Below are positions 38,188 through 46,922 of a stretch of 64,000 nucleotides of DNA, one piece after another. Every line of letters starts with the position of its first letter. Position 1 is the stretch's first letter. This stretch comes from Bacillus xiamenensis (lineage in GTDB: Bacteria > Bacillota > Bacilli > Bacillales > Bacillaceae): positions 149,960 through 213,959 of the forward strand of contig NZ_AMSH01000001.1 in assembly GCF_000300535.1 (NCBI RefSeq), in the 5' to 3' direction. A model generated the notes under the pieces. The model saw only the letters and a program-made list of their open reading frames with translations, was not told where the DNA came from and did not search any database. The translations under genes were made by a program, and so were the position numbers.

Positions 38188-38637
38188 CTAGTGAAGAAAT
38201 CCTTGTCCATGATCTTGATCCTGTTGAGAGATTTCCGTCAGCGCATCTCCCGCACGATCATTCGATAAATCTTCGACTGATAAATCTCCAAGGGCAACGA
38301 TTCCCGTTAGTGCTCCGTTTTTGACAACGGGGATACGGCGAAGCTGATGTTCGGACATCAACCGTACGATTTCTTCTAGCGTGGCATCTTCTTCAGCTGT
38401 CAATACTTCCTTTGTCATCAGTGCGTCAATTTCCTGTGAATTTGGCTTTTTCTCAGCAATGCCTCGCAGTACAAGGTCACGGTCTGTTACAATGCCAACG
38501 AGCTGATCTCCATCAACTACTGGAATGGCACCGATGTCAGCATCTCTCATTTTGACTGCCGCTTCGTAGGCATTATCGTCCTTTTGGCAAGTCACTACTT
38601 TTTTCGTCATGATATCTTTGATTTTTTTCGTTTTCAC
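38188..38637 (-). CDS. ylbB: YlbB, two-CBS-domain protein
   Basis: 149 residues made of a tandem CBS pair (Bateman module), at about 8-60 (DIMTKKVVTCQKDDNAYEAA ... PVVDGDQLVGIVTDRDLV) and 75-130 (MTKEVLTAEEDATLEEIVRLM ... RIPVVKNGALTGIVALGDL). Such pairs bind adenine nucleotides; the target is unknown. The frame is open 22 codons upstream, but GTG at 38637 has GGAGGA six bases before it and avoids reaching into the ylbA promoter. It is divergent from ylbA. Confidence 0.9.
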   Translation of the reverse strand: MKTKKIKDIMTKKVVTCQKDDNAYEAAVKMRDADIGAIPVVDGDQLVGIVTDRDLVLRGIAEKKPNSQEIDALMTKEVLTAEEDATLEEIVRLMSEHQLRRIPVVKNGALTGIVALGDLSVEDLSNDRAGDALTEISQQDQDHGQGFLH

Positions 38638-38705
38638 GTTGATTCCTCCATCCGTTATTTTCTTTATTACTGTAACCAGCTTATAAAAGAACATACCTTT
38701 CACAG

Positions 38706-38734
38706 TTGAAAGTTTAACGCTTTCATACTATGAT
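38706..38734 (+). promoter_or_regulatory. ylbA promoter
   Basis: TTGAAA (38706-38711), 17 bp, TATGAT (38729-38734). This rules out an in-frame ATG at 38730 as the ylbA start. Confidence 0.65.
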
Positions 38735-38771
38735 TGTCAGTAAAGGGAATTTTTATAAGGAGGGGTTTTGG

Positions 38772-39137
38772 GTGAAGTTTGAAGGAACGGGAATTGAAGA
38801 GGTATCAGCTGACTTAAATAAATTGGATTTTATTATGGAAAGTGAAGGATTTGTACGAGCCGATCAATGGGATTATGAACGCGTGACGTACGACAAGAAG
38901 TACAAGATGGTAGAGGGAACATTTTATTTACGAATCTCCGGATACGCCACAGAAGGAGATGTCGGCTCCAAAAAAGCACACATCCAACTACTGACACCTT
39001 TACTTGGAAAACACTACTATCCGCACGGTGTTGAATATGGAGAAGGCGAAGACTTCCCTAAATCTCTTATTCAATCAAGCCAAAAAACGCTGAACCAATT
39101 GAAAGAAAAACTAGAATCTATGACTGCTGAAGCATAA
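38772..39137 (+). CDS. ylbA: YugN-like protein YlbA
   Basis: 121-residue cytoplasmic protein of the YugN family (KFEGTGIEEVSADLNKLDFIMESEGFVRADQWDYERVTYD at the start, then TPLLGKHYYPHGVEYGEGEDFPK). Function unknown. GTG at 38772 has AAGGAGGGG at good spacing and lies downstream of the inferred promoter. After the stop come repeat copy 2 and a terminator, the same order as behind tmcAL. Confidence 0.85.
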   Translation: MKFEGTGIEEVSADLNKLDFIMESEGFVRADQWDYERVTYDKKYKMVEGTFYLRISGYATEGDVGSKKAHIQLLTPLLGKHYYPHGVEYGEGEDFPKSLIQSSQKTLNQLKEKLESMTAEA

Positions 39138-39142
39138 AAGAA

Positions 39143-39181
39143 GACAAAGGGCTAAAATCAAGATCATTTTAGCCCTTTGTC
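39143..39181. repeat. Dispersed palindromic repeat, copy 2
   Basis: Same 16-bp arms as copy 1, 7-nt loop CAAGATC (one base different from copy 1, AAAGATC). The shared block, including flanks AAAAGAA and AACAATTT, is about 52 bp. Located between the ylbA stop and its terminator. Confidence 0.85.
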
Positions 39182-39192
39182 AACAATTTGGA

Positions 39193-39219
39193 AGCACAGC
39201 CCCTCTGGCTGTGCTTTTT
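39193..39219 (+). terminator. Terminator of ylbA
   Basis: AGCACAGCC (39193-39201) / GGCTGTGCT (39207-39215) then TTTT. Confidence 0.8.
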
Positions 39220-39221
39220 AT

Positions 39222-40100
39222 TTATTCATATTTCGGAATGAGCGCATCTGGTACGGCATCTTTCGCTCTTTCCTTTCTTGCCCAGTCAAAGAAAACAACA
39301 GCAAGAATCGAGCCGTATACAATCTCCTGAATAATTTTCATTAAAATAGCGCCTAGCTGCTGATCTTCTAGCAGCGGCAACGTATGAAACATGTCAGGGC
39401 CAGTGAGCGCAAGTCCTGTGAGCATATCACTTGGCACACATAGATGAAGTGCTTGAATCCATGCGCCGGCATCTGAATAGGTCGCATAGATAGGTGCCTC
39501 ACTAAACATAATGAGTGCACAGGCAGGTGTCATTAAAATACCATCTGCCATAATATACCCCAGCTTTAAAATACCCGTGATCTGCGGCTGACTTTGGACT
39601 TTATGGACAAGCGGCCACCACATGAAAAAGGCAGCGATAAAGATAACAACTGTCATCAATGCATGATAAAACGGATCGGTTTTAACAAAATCAAACACAA
39701 GCGGAATATGATACAGCGAAAACAATCCGTTAAATCCAAGGAGGGCAATCAAAGGCTTGGAAAACAAACGAAAAACAGCCTGAATGCCTCGCGTCTGAAT
39801 GATCCGCTCCCAAATCGCAGCAGGTAAACCTGTGATCAGAAGCGGCGGGATGACTAAATAGAGCACAGCCATTTGCGCCATATGTGCACTGAACATAATA
39901 TGCCCCATTAAATCAATCGGACTGCCCTTCACTGCATATAACAAAACAAGCCCAGTCAGAAACAGCGTTTTCTCTTTCACCGTCGCACGGTGCTTTCCCT
40001 TTGTCACAAGAAGCAAATAAAAAGCAGCTGCAACCACAATACATATCAAATAGTAAGGACTCCATAAAGCCCGGAATCCGAATATCTCTAAGTTTTCCAT
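39222..40100 (-). CDS. ctaG: Cytochrome c oxidase assembly factor CtaG
   Basis: 292-residue membrane protein (about seven helices) of the Caa3_CtaG family, required for an active caa3 oxidase, probably through copper insertion. Histidines in conserved helix positions ([43 protein letters not shown]) could bind metal. ATG at 40100 has AAGGAGG in front. It is the last gene of the ctaCDEFG run; the gap to ctaF is 30 bp. Confidence 0.95.
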   Translation of the reverse strand: MENLEIFGFRALWSPYYLICIVVAAAFYLLLVTKGKHRATVKEKTLFLTGLVLLYAVKGSPIDLMGHIMFSAHMAQMAVLYLVIPPLLITGLPAAIWERIIQTRGIQAVFRLFSKPLIALLGFNGLFSLYHIPLVFDFVKTDPFYHALMTVVIFIAAFFMWWPLVHKVQSQPQITGILKLGYIMADGILMTPACALIMFSEAPIYATYSDAGAWIQALHLCVPSDMLTGLALTGPDMFHTLPLLEDQQLGAILMKIIQEIVYGSILAVVFFDWARKERAKDAVPDALIPKYE

Positions 40101-40130
40101 TGCTGCGCCTCCTTCAAGGGCAAAGCGGGC

Positions 40131-40460
40131 TTACCACCAAATAATGGTCAAAAAGGCTAAAACGGTAATAAACGCGACAAACACACCTGAGTAAAGAAAC
40201 AACGCGGGTGTTTCATGCCCTTTTTGGTTCATGTGCATAAAATAATAAAGCTGGAAGGCCACCTGAATGACTGCAAGCAGTAAAATAAAAGGGACTGCGA
40301 ACCAATTTCCGACGTCTTCAGAGGCGATCGTTAAAAAGGCAACAAACGTTAAACCAATCATCAAGCCGAAAGAAATGAGCTGATGCTTCATTTCTTCGGC
40401 ATTTTTCTTTTTACGATAGACAAGATCGACTTTGGACTGATTTGTGTTTTTATTTCCCAT
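40131..40460 (-). CDS. ctaF: Cytochrome caa3 oxidase subunit IV
   Basis: 109-residue small subunit with three membrane helices (LISFGLMIGLTFVAFLTIA; VPFILLLAVIQVAFQLYYFMHM; LFLYSGVFVAFITVLAFLTIIWW). It stabilises the binuclear centre of the oxidase. The frame is open further upstream inside ctaE; ATG at 40460, two bases after the ctaE stop and behind GGTGGG, is the likely start. Confidence 0.95.
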   Translation of the reverse strand: MGNKNTNQSKVDLVYRKKKNAEEMKHQLISFGLMIGLTFVAFLTIASEDVGNWFAVPFILLLAVIQVAFQLYYFMHMNQKGHETPALFLYSGVFVAFITVLAFLTIIWW

Positions 40461-40462
40461 TC

Positions 40463-41083
40463 TTATCCCACCATTCCCATTAAATATACAACGGTAAAGA
40501 TGAAGACCCACACAACATCAATGAAATGCCAATAAAGGCTTGCCACATAATATTTTGGTGCATTGTATAAATCGAGTCCGCGTCTCATATTCCGAATCAT
40601 AAGAGCGGTGATCCAGCAAAGCCCAAATGCAACGTGAGCTCCGTGTGTTCCTACAAGTGTATAGAAGGAAGAGCCAAGTGCAGAGCTGGTAATGGTAAAT
40701 TCATACGCATGCACATAGTGATAAAACTCATAAATTTCAACCCCTAAAAATCCAGCACCTAAAAGAACAGTGACACCGAGCCAAAGCTGCATTTTTTTAA
40801 AGGCAAAGTTTTTCATATGATACATGGCATACACACTCGTTAAACTGCTCGTTAACAGGAGCATTGTGGCAATAAAGACAAGTGTGAGGTCAAACATTTC
40901 GGTTGTTTTTGCTCCGCCTGCATTCGAATTTTTCAGCGCCAAGTAAGTGGCGAACAAAGATGCGAACAGGACGGTTTCTCCCCCAAGAAACAACCAGAAC
41001 CCGACGAACTTATTCTTTCCTTCTAACGTGGCTTTCTCTGGAGAAGCCGGAAAGGTTTCCGCTGTCATTTTTTGTGGTTCCAT
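40463..41083 (-). CDS. ctaE: Cytochrome caa3 oxidase subunit III
   Basis: 206-residue subunit III with five membrane helices. Conserved motifs are FWLFLGGETVLFASLFATYLAL, YTLVGTHGAHVAFGLCWI and YWHFIDVVWVFIFTVVYL. The start ATG shares its A with the last base of the ctaD stop (TAATG), indicating translational coupling; ctaF follows after two bases. Confidence 0.97.
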   Translation of the reverse strand: MEPQKMTAETFPASPEKATLEGKNKFVGFWLFLGGETVLFASLFATYLALKNSNAGGAKTTEMFDLTLVFIATMLLLTSSLTSVYAMYHMKNFAFKKMQLWLGVTVLLGAGFLGVEIYEFYHYVHAYEFTITSSALGSSFYTLVGTHGAHVAFGLCWITALMIRNMRRGLDLYNAPKYYVASLYWHFIDVVWVFIFTVVYLMGMVG

Positions 41084-42954
41084 TATGCTTTCACCCCTTT
41101 ATCATCGTCATCCGTCAAATCTTCTTTGTGAATATGGTATCCATGATCATCTTTAAGAGACCTGACCAGCATGGTCGTAAATGTGATGCCAAGACCAATG
41201 AAAATCACTGGAAGACCCCAGTCGTGCTCTTGACGATACATGAAACCAAACGCTGACACAAATAGACCGAATGAGATAATGATAGGCAAGATGGAATTAT
41301 TCGGCATGTGAATATCATCGAGCGGTTCAGATGCTGTCATTCCTTTTCTACCATCCATTTTCTCAATCCATAATGGATCAAGGCCTCGTACAAGCGGTAG
41401 CTGCTTAAAGTTATATTCTGGCGGAGGTGAAGTGACTGCCCATTCAAGGGTTCTTCCATCTCCCCAAGGATCGCTCGACACCCGCTCTCCTTTTGCCGTT
41501 GTCCAGATGACGTTAATGAGCATAATCACGACTGCCACAAACATAAACAGTGCCCCAATTGAACTGATCAAATTCCCAAGCTCGAGACCCTGTCCCGGCA
41601 GGAACGTAAATACCCGGCGCGGCATGCCCCATAAGCCGAGGAAATGCTGGATAAAGAACGTTAAATGGAAACCGATGAAAAAGAACACAAAGCCAATTTT
41701 TCCAAGTTTCTCATTCAGTAATTTCCCAAACATTTTCGGCCACCAATAATGCACACCTGCTAAAATTCCGAATACCACCCCACCGATAATGACGTAGTGG
41801 AAATGCGCCACAACAAAGTACGTATCATGGAACTGATAATCTGCTGCTGCTGCTGCAAGCATGATCCCGGTTACCCCGCCAAGTAAGAACGACGGAATGA
41901 ACGCAACAGAATACAGCATTGGCGTTGTAAACTTCACATTACCGCCCCAGATAGTGAGCAGCCAGTTGAATACTTTGATTCCTGTTGGCACTGCAATTGC
42001 CATCGTGGCTACGGCAAAGATCGCATTTGCAATTGGTCCAAGTCCCGTTGTAAACATGTGATGCGCCCATACCATGAACCCAAGGAAACCAATCAATACA
42101 GTGGCAAATACCATGGATGAATAACCAAACAATCTTTTTCTTGCAAACACAGGAATGATCTCAGAGAAGATTCCAAATGCCGGCAGAATCAAGATATATA
42201 CTTCCGGGTGTCCGAAAATCCAGAACAAATGCTCCCAGATGATCGTATTCCCTCCGAGCTCTGGATTGAAAAAGCTCGTATCAAACATTCGATCAAGCAT
42301 CAGCATCGCAAGCCCTGCTGTGAGCGGCGGGAATGCGAATAAAATCAGTGCAGATGCAACAAATGTCGTCCAGGTAAAGAGCGGCATTCTCATATACGTC
42401 ATGCCAGGTGCTCTCATATTAATAATCGTCACAAGAAAGTTAATACCGGCAATCAGCGTTCCAATACCCGCTATCTGCAAGCCTAAAATATAGAAATCCA
42501 TGCCATGCCCTTCTGAATTCAGCGTGAGCGACGCATAGGCAGTCCAGCCCGCATCAGGTGACCCGCCCATAAACCAGCCAAGGTTTAAGAAAATCCCTCC
42601 GAAAAAGAAGAGCCAAAAACCTAGTGAATTCACAAACGGAAATGCTACGTCACGTGCACCAATTTGAATTGGTACAACCGCATTCATTAATGCAAATAAA
42701 AGCGGCATTGCTGCAAGGAAAATCATCGTCGTTCCATGCATGGTCATGATTTCATTGTAAACCCCTGCACTTACAAAATCATTTTCTGGGATGGCTAGCT
42801 GAATACGGATAAACATTGCTTCCAGACCGCCAACCAAAAAGAAAAATCCCCCTGCCACTAAATACAGTACGGCAATTTTTTTGTGGTCAACCGTCGTCAA
42901 GTAATCCCATAAGACAGCGCCAAACCCCCGCTTTTTAGCTATTGTATTCACCAT
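41083..42954 (-). CDS. ctaD: Cytochrome caa3 oxidase subunit I
   Basis: 623-residue catalytic subunit holding heme a, heme a3 and CuB, with 12 to 14 membrane helices. Heme ligand region TMHGTTMIF; CuB histidine and cross-linked tyrosine in HLFWIFGHPEVYILILP; AHHMFTTG; heme a3 and a ligands in DTYFVVAHFHYVI. Proton-channel residues of the A-type oxidases are recognisable (PEVY). The hydrophilic C-terminus (about 560-623) is longer than in mitochondrial enzymes, as is normal for Bacillus caa3. GAGGGGG precedes the ATG. Confidence 0.98.
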   Translation of the reverse strand: MVNTIAKKRGFGAVLWDYLTTVDHKKIAVLYLVAGGFFFLVGGLEAMFIRIQLAIPENDFVSAGVYNEIMTMHGTTMIFLAAMPLLFALMNAVVPIQIGARDVAFPFVNSLGFWLFFFGGIFLNLGWFMGGSPDAGWTAYASLTLNSEGHGMDFYILGLQIAGIGTLIAGINFLVTIINMRAPGMTYMRMPLFTWTTFVASALILFAFPPLTAGLAMLMLDRMFDTSFFNPELGGNTIIWEHLFWIFGHPEVYILILPAFGIFSEIIPVFARKRLFGYSSMVFATVLIGFLGFMVWAHHMFTTGLGPIANAIFAVATMAIAVPTGIKVFNWLLTIWGGNVKFTTPMLYSVAFIPSFLLGGVTGIMLAAAAADYQFHDTYFVVAHFHYVIIGGVVFGILAGVHYWWPKMFGKLLNEKLGKIGFVFFFIGFHLTFFIQHFLGLWGMPRRVFTFLPGQGLELGNLISSIGALFMFVAVVIMLINVIWTTAKGERVSSDPWGDGRTLEWAVTSPPPEYNFKQLPLVRGLDPLWIEKMDGRKGMTASEPLDDIHMPNNSILPIIISFGLFVSAFGFMYRQEHDWGLPVIFIGLGITFTTMLVRSLKDDHGYHIHKEDLTDDDDKGVKA

Positions 42955-43144
42955 GAAATCCCCCTCTTATCTCCCATTTGCCCCTTTTCATATCAATGTC
43001 TATCTTCACGATCTCTCAAACAGACTGTGTCTGACAGATGACTATTTCTTGGATGTAGAGACTTATTCGGGAGCTCTTAACAAAAACTTCACATAGATCA
43101 CATACCCTTTTGAACGTGCACAGCTTCAAAGGATGTTCAAGACA

Positions 43145-44212
43145 TCACTCGATTTTCAGACCTTTTAAATACTCGTAGAGTGCATCCGCTTCTGAGTCAT
43201 TTAATTTAGGGTACGTCCCTGTCATCTTATTGCCTGGTTTAAAGCTCTCTGGATTTTTCAGCCAAGCCTTGACATTTTCTTTGTTCATGTCTTTGATCCC
43301 AGCTACTTTTGTCCGCTCTCCGAAGGTTGCAAGGTTTGGAGCCGTCCTTGCCGCCTCCGGCCGTTCATCACTAGGCTCTACAGCATGACAGCTTAAGCAG
43401 TTTTTCTCTTTAAAGAGCTTTTCACCCTCAAGGGCCAAATCTGATGTAGATGAAGGCTTTTGATAATCCGCCATCTTTTTCGTCCACCCTAAAAACTCAT
43501 CCTGAGAAAGCGTTTTAACTTTAAAGTCCATTAAAGCATGTGAAGGGCCGCAAAGCTCCGCACATTTCCCGTAGAAATACTCTCCAGCATTTTTCGTTCG
43601 TTTTGAGTCAAAGGTTAAATAAAACTTGTTTTCGTTGTCTGTATTTGTATCAATTTTACCCCCAGCCGATGGAACCCAAAAAGAGTGTTTCACATCAGAT
43701 GCTTTCAGCTTAAAGTATACCTTTTGGTCAGTCGGTACAATCAATTCCTGACTTGTGACAATCCCATAATCAGGGTATTCAAATTCCCACCAATATAAGC
43801 TGGCTCTTACATTCACAACAAGTGTCTTTTCAGGATCTCGTTTCTTCTTATCCATAGCGCTTGTATCCCCTAGCTCAAGCGTGTATGCCACAACAGGTAC
43901 AACGAGAATAATGAGTAGAAGAATTGGAATCGCTGTCCACGTAATTTCTAGGTTGCGGTTCCCTTCCACCTGTTTTGGAATCGTATCTTCTCCCACTTTA
44001 GAACGTTTGAATTTAATGATGACGTAAAAGAAAATGATCGATACAACAATGACGACAAGAACCATAATAAGTGTACTCAGTACCGTTAGGAAAAACTGTT
44101 TATCTGCTACTTCCCCAACTGGTTTGAGTGTTGATAAGTATGGTTCACCGCAGCCGGCCAAAACGATCGTCAGTAAGAGAAACAGTGAATAAACACGCCA
44201 TTTTCTTATCAT
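43145..44212 (-). CDS. ctaC: Cytochrome caa3 oxidase subunit II (CuA, cytochrome c fusion)
   Basis: 355 residues: lipoprotein signal ending LAGC (about residue 20), two membrane helices (about 40-65 and 85-110), a cupredoxin CuA domain with YGKCAELCGPSHALM, and a C-terminal cytochrome c domain with CLSCH (heme) and Met ligand in PGNKMTG. The fused cytochrome c defines the caa3 type. ATG at 44212 is preferred over the TTG at 44224, which touches the AAGGGG site. A 190-bp spacer without clear signals separates it from ctaD. Confidence 0.97.
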   Translation of the reverse strand: MIRKWRVYSLFLLLTIVLAGCGEPYLSTLKPVGEVADKQFFLTVLSTLIMVLVVIVVSIIFFYVIIKFKRSKVGEDTIPKQVEGNRNLEITWTAIPILLLIILVVPVVAYTLELGDTSAMDKKKRDPEKTLVVNVRASLYWWEFEYPDYGIVTSQELIVPTDQKVYFKLKASDVKHSFWVPSAGGKIDTNTDNENKFYLTFDSKRTKNAGEYFYGKCAELCGPSHALMDFKVKTLSQDEFLGWTKKMADYQKPSSTSDLALEGEKLFKEKNCLSCHAVEPSDERPEAARTAPNLATFGERTKVAGIKDMNKENVKAWLKNPESFKPGNKMTGTYPKLNDSEADALYEYLKGLKIE

Positions 44213-44311
44213 AATTTGTCCCAACCCCTTTTGCTTGATCTCCTTTGCCTTTCGCTTTTTACCTCTTATTTATAAAATCACCTTTCACCCATCAATAACC
44301 CCCGCCCCTTA

Positions 44312-44325
44312 TAAAAGCACTTACA
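44312..44325. promoter_or_regulatory. Weak candidate CcpA (cre) site at ctaC
   Basis: TAAAAGCACTTACA matches the cre pattern TGWAANCGNTNWCA at all but two fixed positions (G2 and G8). It lies immediately downstream of the inferred ctaC transcription start, the usual place for CcpA repression; ctaBCDEF is catabolite repressed in B. subtilis. Confidence 0.35.
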
Positions 44326-44334
44326 TTTCCTCTT

Positions 44335-44362
44335 TTCATAAAAAAATGATGTTTTTACTCAA
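44335..44362 (-). promoter_or_regulatory. Candidate ctaC promoter
   Basis: TTGAGT (44357-44362), 16 bp, TATGAA (44335-44340) on the minus strand, downstream of the ctaB terminator. Leader of about 115 nt. Confidence 0.4.
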
Positions 44363-44383
44363 AATACCATCTATGTATAAACA

Positions 44384-44422
44384 GAAAGCCGCCTAAATAG
44401 AACAGAATATCAGGCGGCTTTC
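44384..44422 (-). terminator. Hairpin between ctaB and ctaC
   Basis: Perfect 11-bp stem GAAAGCCGCCT (44384-44394) / AGGCGGCTTTC (44412-44422) with a long 17-nt loop and only TGTTT afterwards on the minus strand. Probably partial termination. Confidence 0.6.
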
Positions 44423-44491
44423 ATAGTTGTAAGAAAATGTTGTGTTATAAGATATAGCCATTGTTTTGATGTGATCAAAGTGTATTTCACT

Positions 44492-45409
44492 CTAGAATAG
44501 TGTAATAATAATCATCGCAACGAAAAAGATGGTTAAGTAGTTTAATGAATAAACGAACATGAGTGTTGACCACTTCATGATGTCTTTCATTTTAAAGCCC
44601 ATAAGACCAATCACCAGCCATCCAATGTTCAGCAATGTGCCAAGTGCGACAATCGGCCACCCTAATCCACTTAAGAAAAATGGAAGCGGGAGAAGACATG
44701 CTGTCCAAATGATAATTTGGCGTTTTGTGACTTCAAAGCCATAGACGACTGGAAGCATTGGAATACCTGCTTTGCGGTAATCCTCCGTTTTCTTAATCGC
44801 AAGTGACAAGAAGTGCGGGATTTGCCAGATGAACATAATCATAAACAGGACCCAAGCCGTTGTGTCGATTGTGCCTGTAACAGCTGTCCAGCCAATTAAT
44901 GGTGGAACTGCACCTGATACACTCCCAATGACTGTATTGATGGTGTAATGGCGTTTAGACCACATCGTGTATAGAACTGCATAAGTAAAGACACCAATAA
45001 ATCCAATCACTGCTGATGTAACGGTTGTCATCAGAAGCATAATGAGTCCAAGTACGACAAGCAAAATGCCAAATGCATACGCTTGCCCCGGCTGAATTTT
45101 ACCTGTCACCGTCGGTCTTGTTTTTGTTCTTTCCATTAGTATATCAATATCACGGTCAAACGCGTTATTAATGGCGCATGAACCGGCAATAATAAGAGAA
45201 GAACCAATCATTGTGAACAGAACAATATCAAGATTCCCAAGGAAACTCATATCTGTAAAATAAAAAGCAAGCCACATTCCAGTAAATGTTGTAATGAAAT
45301 TGGAATTGACGATGCCCATTTTAATTAGTGCAAGAAAATCTTTCAAAGCTGTTGTTTCTTCTATTTGTCCATGAATAGCTGCATCTACAGCTGTTTTGGA
45401 ATTTGCCAA
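44492..45409 (-). CDS. ctaB: Protoheme IX farnesyltransferase (heme O synthase)
   Basis: UbiA-family membrane prenyltransferase that adds a farnesyl group to heme B, giving heme O; 305 residues with about nine helices. The prenyl diphosphate/Mg motif is [18 protein letters not shown] (NxxxDxxxD), and the second acidic loop [14 protein letters not shown] is present. TTG at 45409 follows GGGAGGTT. The next enzyme, CtaA, is divergent. The intergenic region carries four ResD-like sites. Confidence 0.96.
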   Translation of the reverse strand: MANSKTAVDAAIHGQIEETTALKDFLALIKMGIVNSNFITTFTGMWLAFYFTDMSFLGNLDIVLFTMIGSSLIIAGSCAINNAFDRDIDILMERTKTRPTVTGKIQPGQAYAFGILLVVLGLIMLLMTTVTSAVIGFIGVFTYAVLYTMWSKRHYTINTVIGSVSGAVPPLIGWTAVTGTIDTTAWVLFMIMFIWQIPHFLSLAIKKTEDYRKAGIPMLPVVYGFEVTKRQIIIWTACLLPLPFFLSGLGWPIVALGTLLNIGWLVIGLMGFKMKDIMKWSTLMFVYSLNYLTIFFVAMIIITLF

Positions 45410-45539
45410 TGTGTATAACCTCCCTTGCCCAAACCTTCAAACGAACGAATAAAACGTAAAATCGTTACAACTCTATCATACAAGATAAAGAGCTGTAAAA
45501 AAACATCCTATTAAATAATAAACGACAAACTTGAAGTTA

Positions 45540-45693
45540 TTTGTGAACTTTTCGTGAATTTATGAGGATGTGCGTTTTAGAAGGCAGTGCAAAATGAAAT
45601 ATTCTCTCCTCTATTTCTATCAGACTGTCAAAGAAAGATCAAGCACTCTAAATCTGTAAACTTTGTGAACTAACATATCATTTTTTTGTGAAC
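45540..45693 (+). promoter_or_regulatory. Four ResD-like sites between ctaB and ctaA
   Basis: TTTGTGAAC at 45540-45548, TTCGTGAAT at 45551-45559, TTTGTGAAC at 45662-45670 and TTTGTGAAC at 45685-45693, all on the plus strand. They match the ResD consensus TTTGTGAAT at 8, 8, 8 and 8 of 9. Starts within each pair are 11 and 23 bp apart, i.e. on the same helix face. ResD is known to bind the ctaA-ctaB region in B. subtilis. Confidence 0.65.
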
Positions 45694-45708
45694 TTTGGTC
45701 ATTATGAA

Positions 45709-45738
45709 TTGCAACAGAACACGCATTTGGCTTAAACT
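45709..45738 (+). promoter_or_regulatory. Candidate ctaA promoter
   Basis: TTGCAA (45709-45714), 18 bp, TAAACT (45733-45738), 16 bp downstream of the last ResD-like site. It gives a leader of about 210 nt that contains the repeat element at 45766-45911. Confidence 0.5.
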
Positions 45739-45765
45739 TGAAAGCATGTGAGGTTTTCATGTATC

Positions 45766-45911
45766 AGCGTGTAGACAAACCCTCGCATGCGCCCGCAGTC
45801 CTGCGTGCCGGTGCTCATCCATGTCATTACGCTCCGGTACTCGCCCTTTCTAGACTGCAAAGGTTGTCTATGACGCTGAAAAGAAGGCAAAGGTCTTGTT
45901 AGCCCTTTGTC
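45766..45911. repeat. MITE-like element plus decayed palindrome (copy 4) in the ctaA leader
   Basis: Left end AGCGTGTAGACAAACCCTCG (from 45766) and right end TGCAAAGGTTGTCTATGACG (from 45856, to 45877) are imperfect 22-bp terminal inverted repeats around a GC-richer core of about 70 bp. Directly to the right, AAAAGAAGGCAAAGG (45879-45893) and TTAGCCCTTTGTCAAC (45899-) are the two ends of the dispersed palindrome with its centre deleted. The TAGACTGCAAAGG block 36 bp from the palindrome start also occurs at copy 3. Confidence 0.65.
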
Positions 45912-45959
45912 AACCATCTGTTATATTCAGAAGTTTTTTAGAGAAGGTGAAATCATTTG

Positions 45960-46883
45960 ATGAAATTTGCTTTAAGGCTATTGAGCGTTGTCACAACGTT
46001 TGTGATGCTGATCGTTCTGATTGGCGGTGCGCTTGTCACAAAAACCGGCTCGGGTCTTGGCTGCGGTCGACAGTGGCCCCTTTGCCACGGTCGTTTCTTC
46101 CCTGAAATGAACCCTGCTTCCATCATTGAATGGAGCCACCGCATGTCAACAGGAGTGTCCACCATTCTTGTACTGGCACTGGCGGTCTTATGCTGGAAAA
46201 AAATTAGTCCAGTATTCCGTGAAACCAAATTTTTGGTCATCATGTCCATTATATTCTTACTGCTTCAAGCGCTGTTAGGGGCACTCGCAGTCGTGTTTGG
46301 TTCTAACGCACTTGTCATGGCACTGCACTTCGGTATTTCACTCATTTCTTTTGCTTCCGTCTTATTGCTTGCGCTTCTTGTGTTTGAAGCAACCAGATCT
46401 GAAACAAAACTTGTGAAGCCGCTTTATATCGGCAAAAGAATGCAGTTCCATATTTATGGGTTGATCACATATACGTATATTGTCGTGTATACAGGTGCCT
46501 ATGTGAGACATACAAAATCAAGTCTTGCCTGCTCTGTCTTCCCGTTTTGTTCAAAAGACGGCGCACTTCCAGCGTATTTCAATCAGTGGGTTCAAATGTC
46601 TCACCGAGCAGCAGCCCTTCTTTTATTCGTCTGGATATTTGTCGCTATGTTCCATGCCATTAAACATTATAAAGAACAGAAGCAGCTGTATTACGGATGG
46701 ATCATTTCAGCCATTCTGATTACACTTCAAGCGATTTCAGGTATCATGTCTGTTTATTCTCAGCTTGCACTAGGTTATGCGCTTGCTCATTCCTTCTTTA
46801 TTTCTTGTTTGTTTGGTGTCTTATGCTACTTCTGCTTACTCATTGCGCGGTTTAAATATGAAAACAAAGAGCCATTCAGGTAA
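45960..46883 (+). CDS. ctaA: Heme A synthase CtaA
   Basis: Membrane mono-oxygenase that converts heme O to heme A; 307 residues with eight helices. Conserved histidine pairs lie in [11 protein letters not shown] (with glutamate), [22 protein letters not shown] and [10 protein letters not shown]. The extracytoplasmic cysteine pair is GCGRQWPLC (about 34-42), with a second pair [13 protein letters not shown] at 45960 is preceded by TTG at 45957; AAGGTGA lies six to nine bases away, so either could be used. Divergent from ctaB. Confidence 0.95.
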   Translation: MKFALRLLSVVTTFVMLIVLIGGALVTKTGSGLGCGRQWPLCHGRFFPEMNPASIIEWSHRMSTGVSTILVLALAVLCWKKISPVFRETKFLVIMSIIFLLLQALLGALAVVFGSNALVMALHFGISLISFASVLLLALLVFEATRSETKLVKPLYIGKRMQFHIYGLITYTYIVVYTGAYVRHTKSSLACSVFPFCSKDGALPAYFNQWVQMSHRAAALLLFVWIFVAMFHAIKHYKEQKQLYYGWIISAILITLQAISGIMSVYSQLALGYALAHSFFISCLFGVLCYFCLLIARFKYENKEPFR

Positions 46884-46892
46884 AAGATAAAT

Positions 46893-46922
46893 CCCCCTTT
46901 CATACGAAAGGGGAATTTTTTT
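46893..46922 (+). terminator. Terminator of ctaA
   Basis: CCCCTTTC (46894-46901) / GAAAGGGG (46906-46913), then seven T from 46916. Confidence 0.82.
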
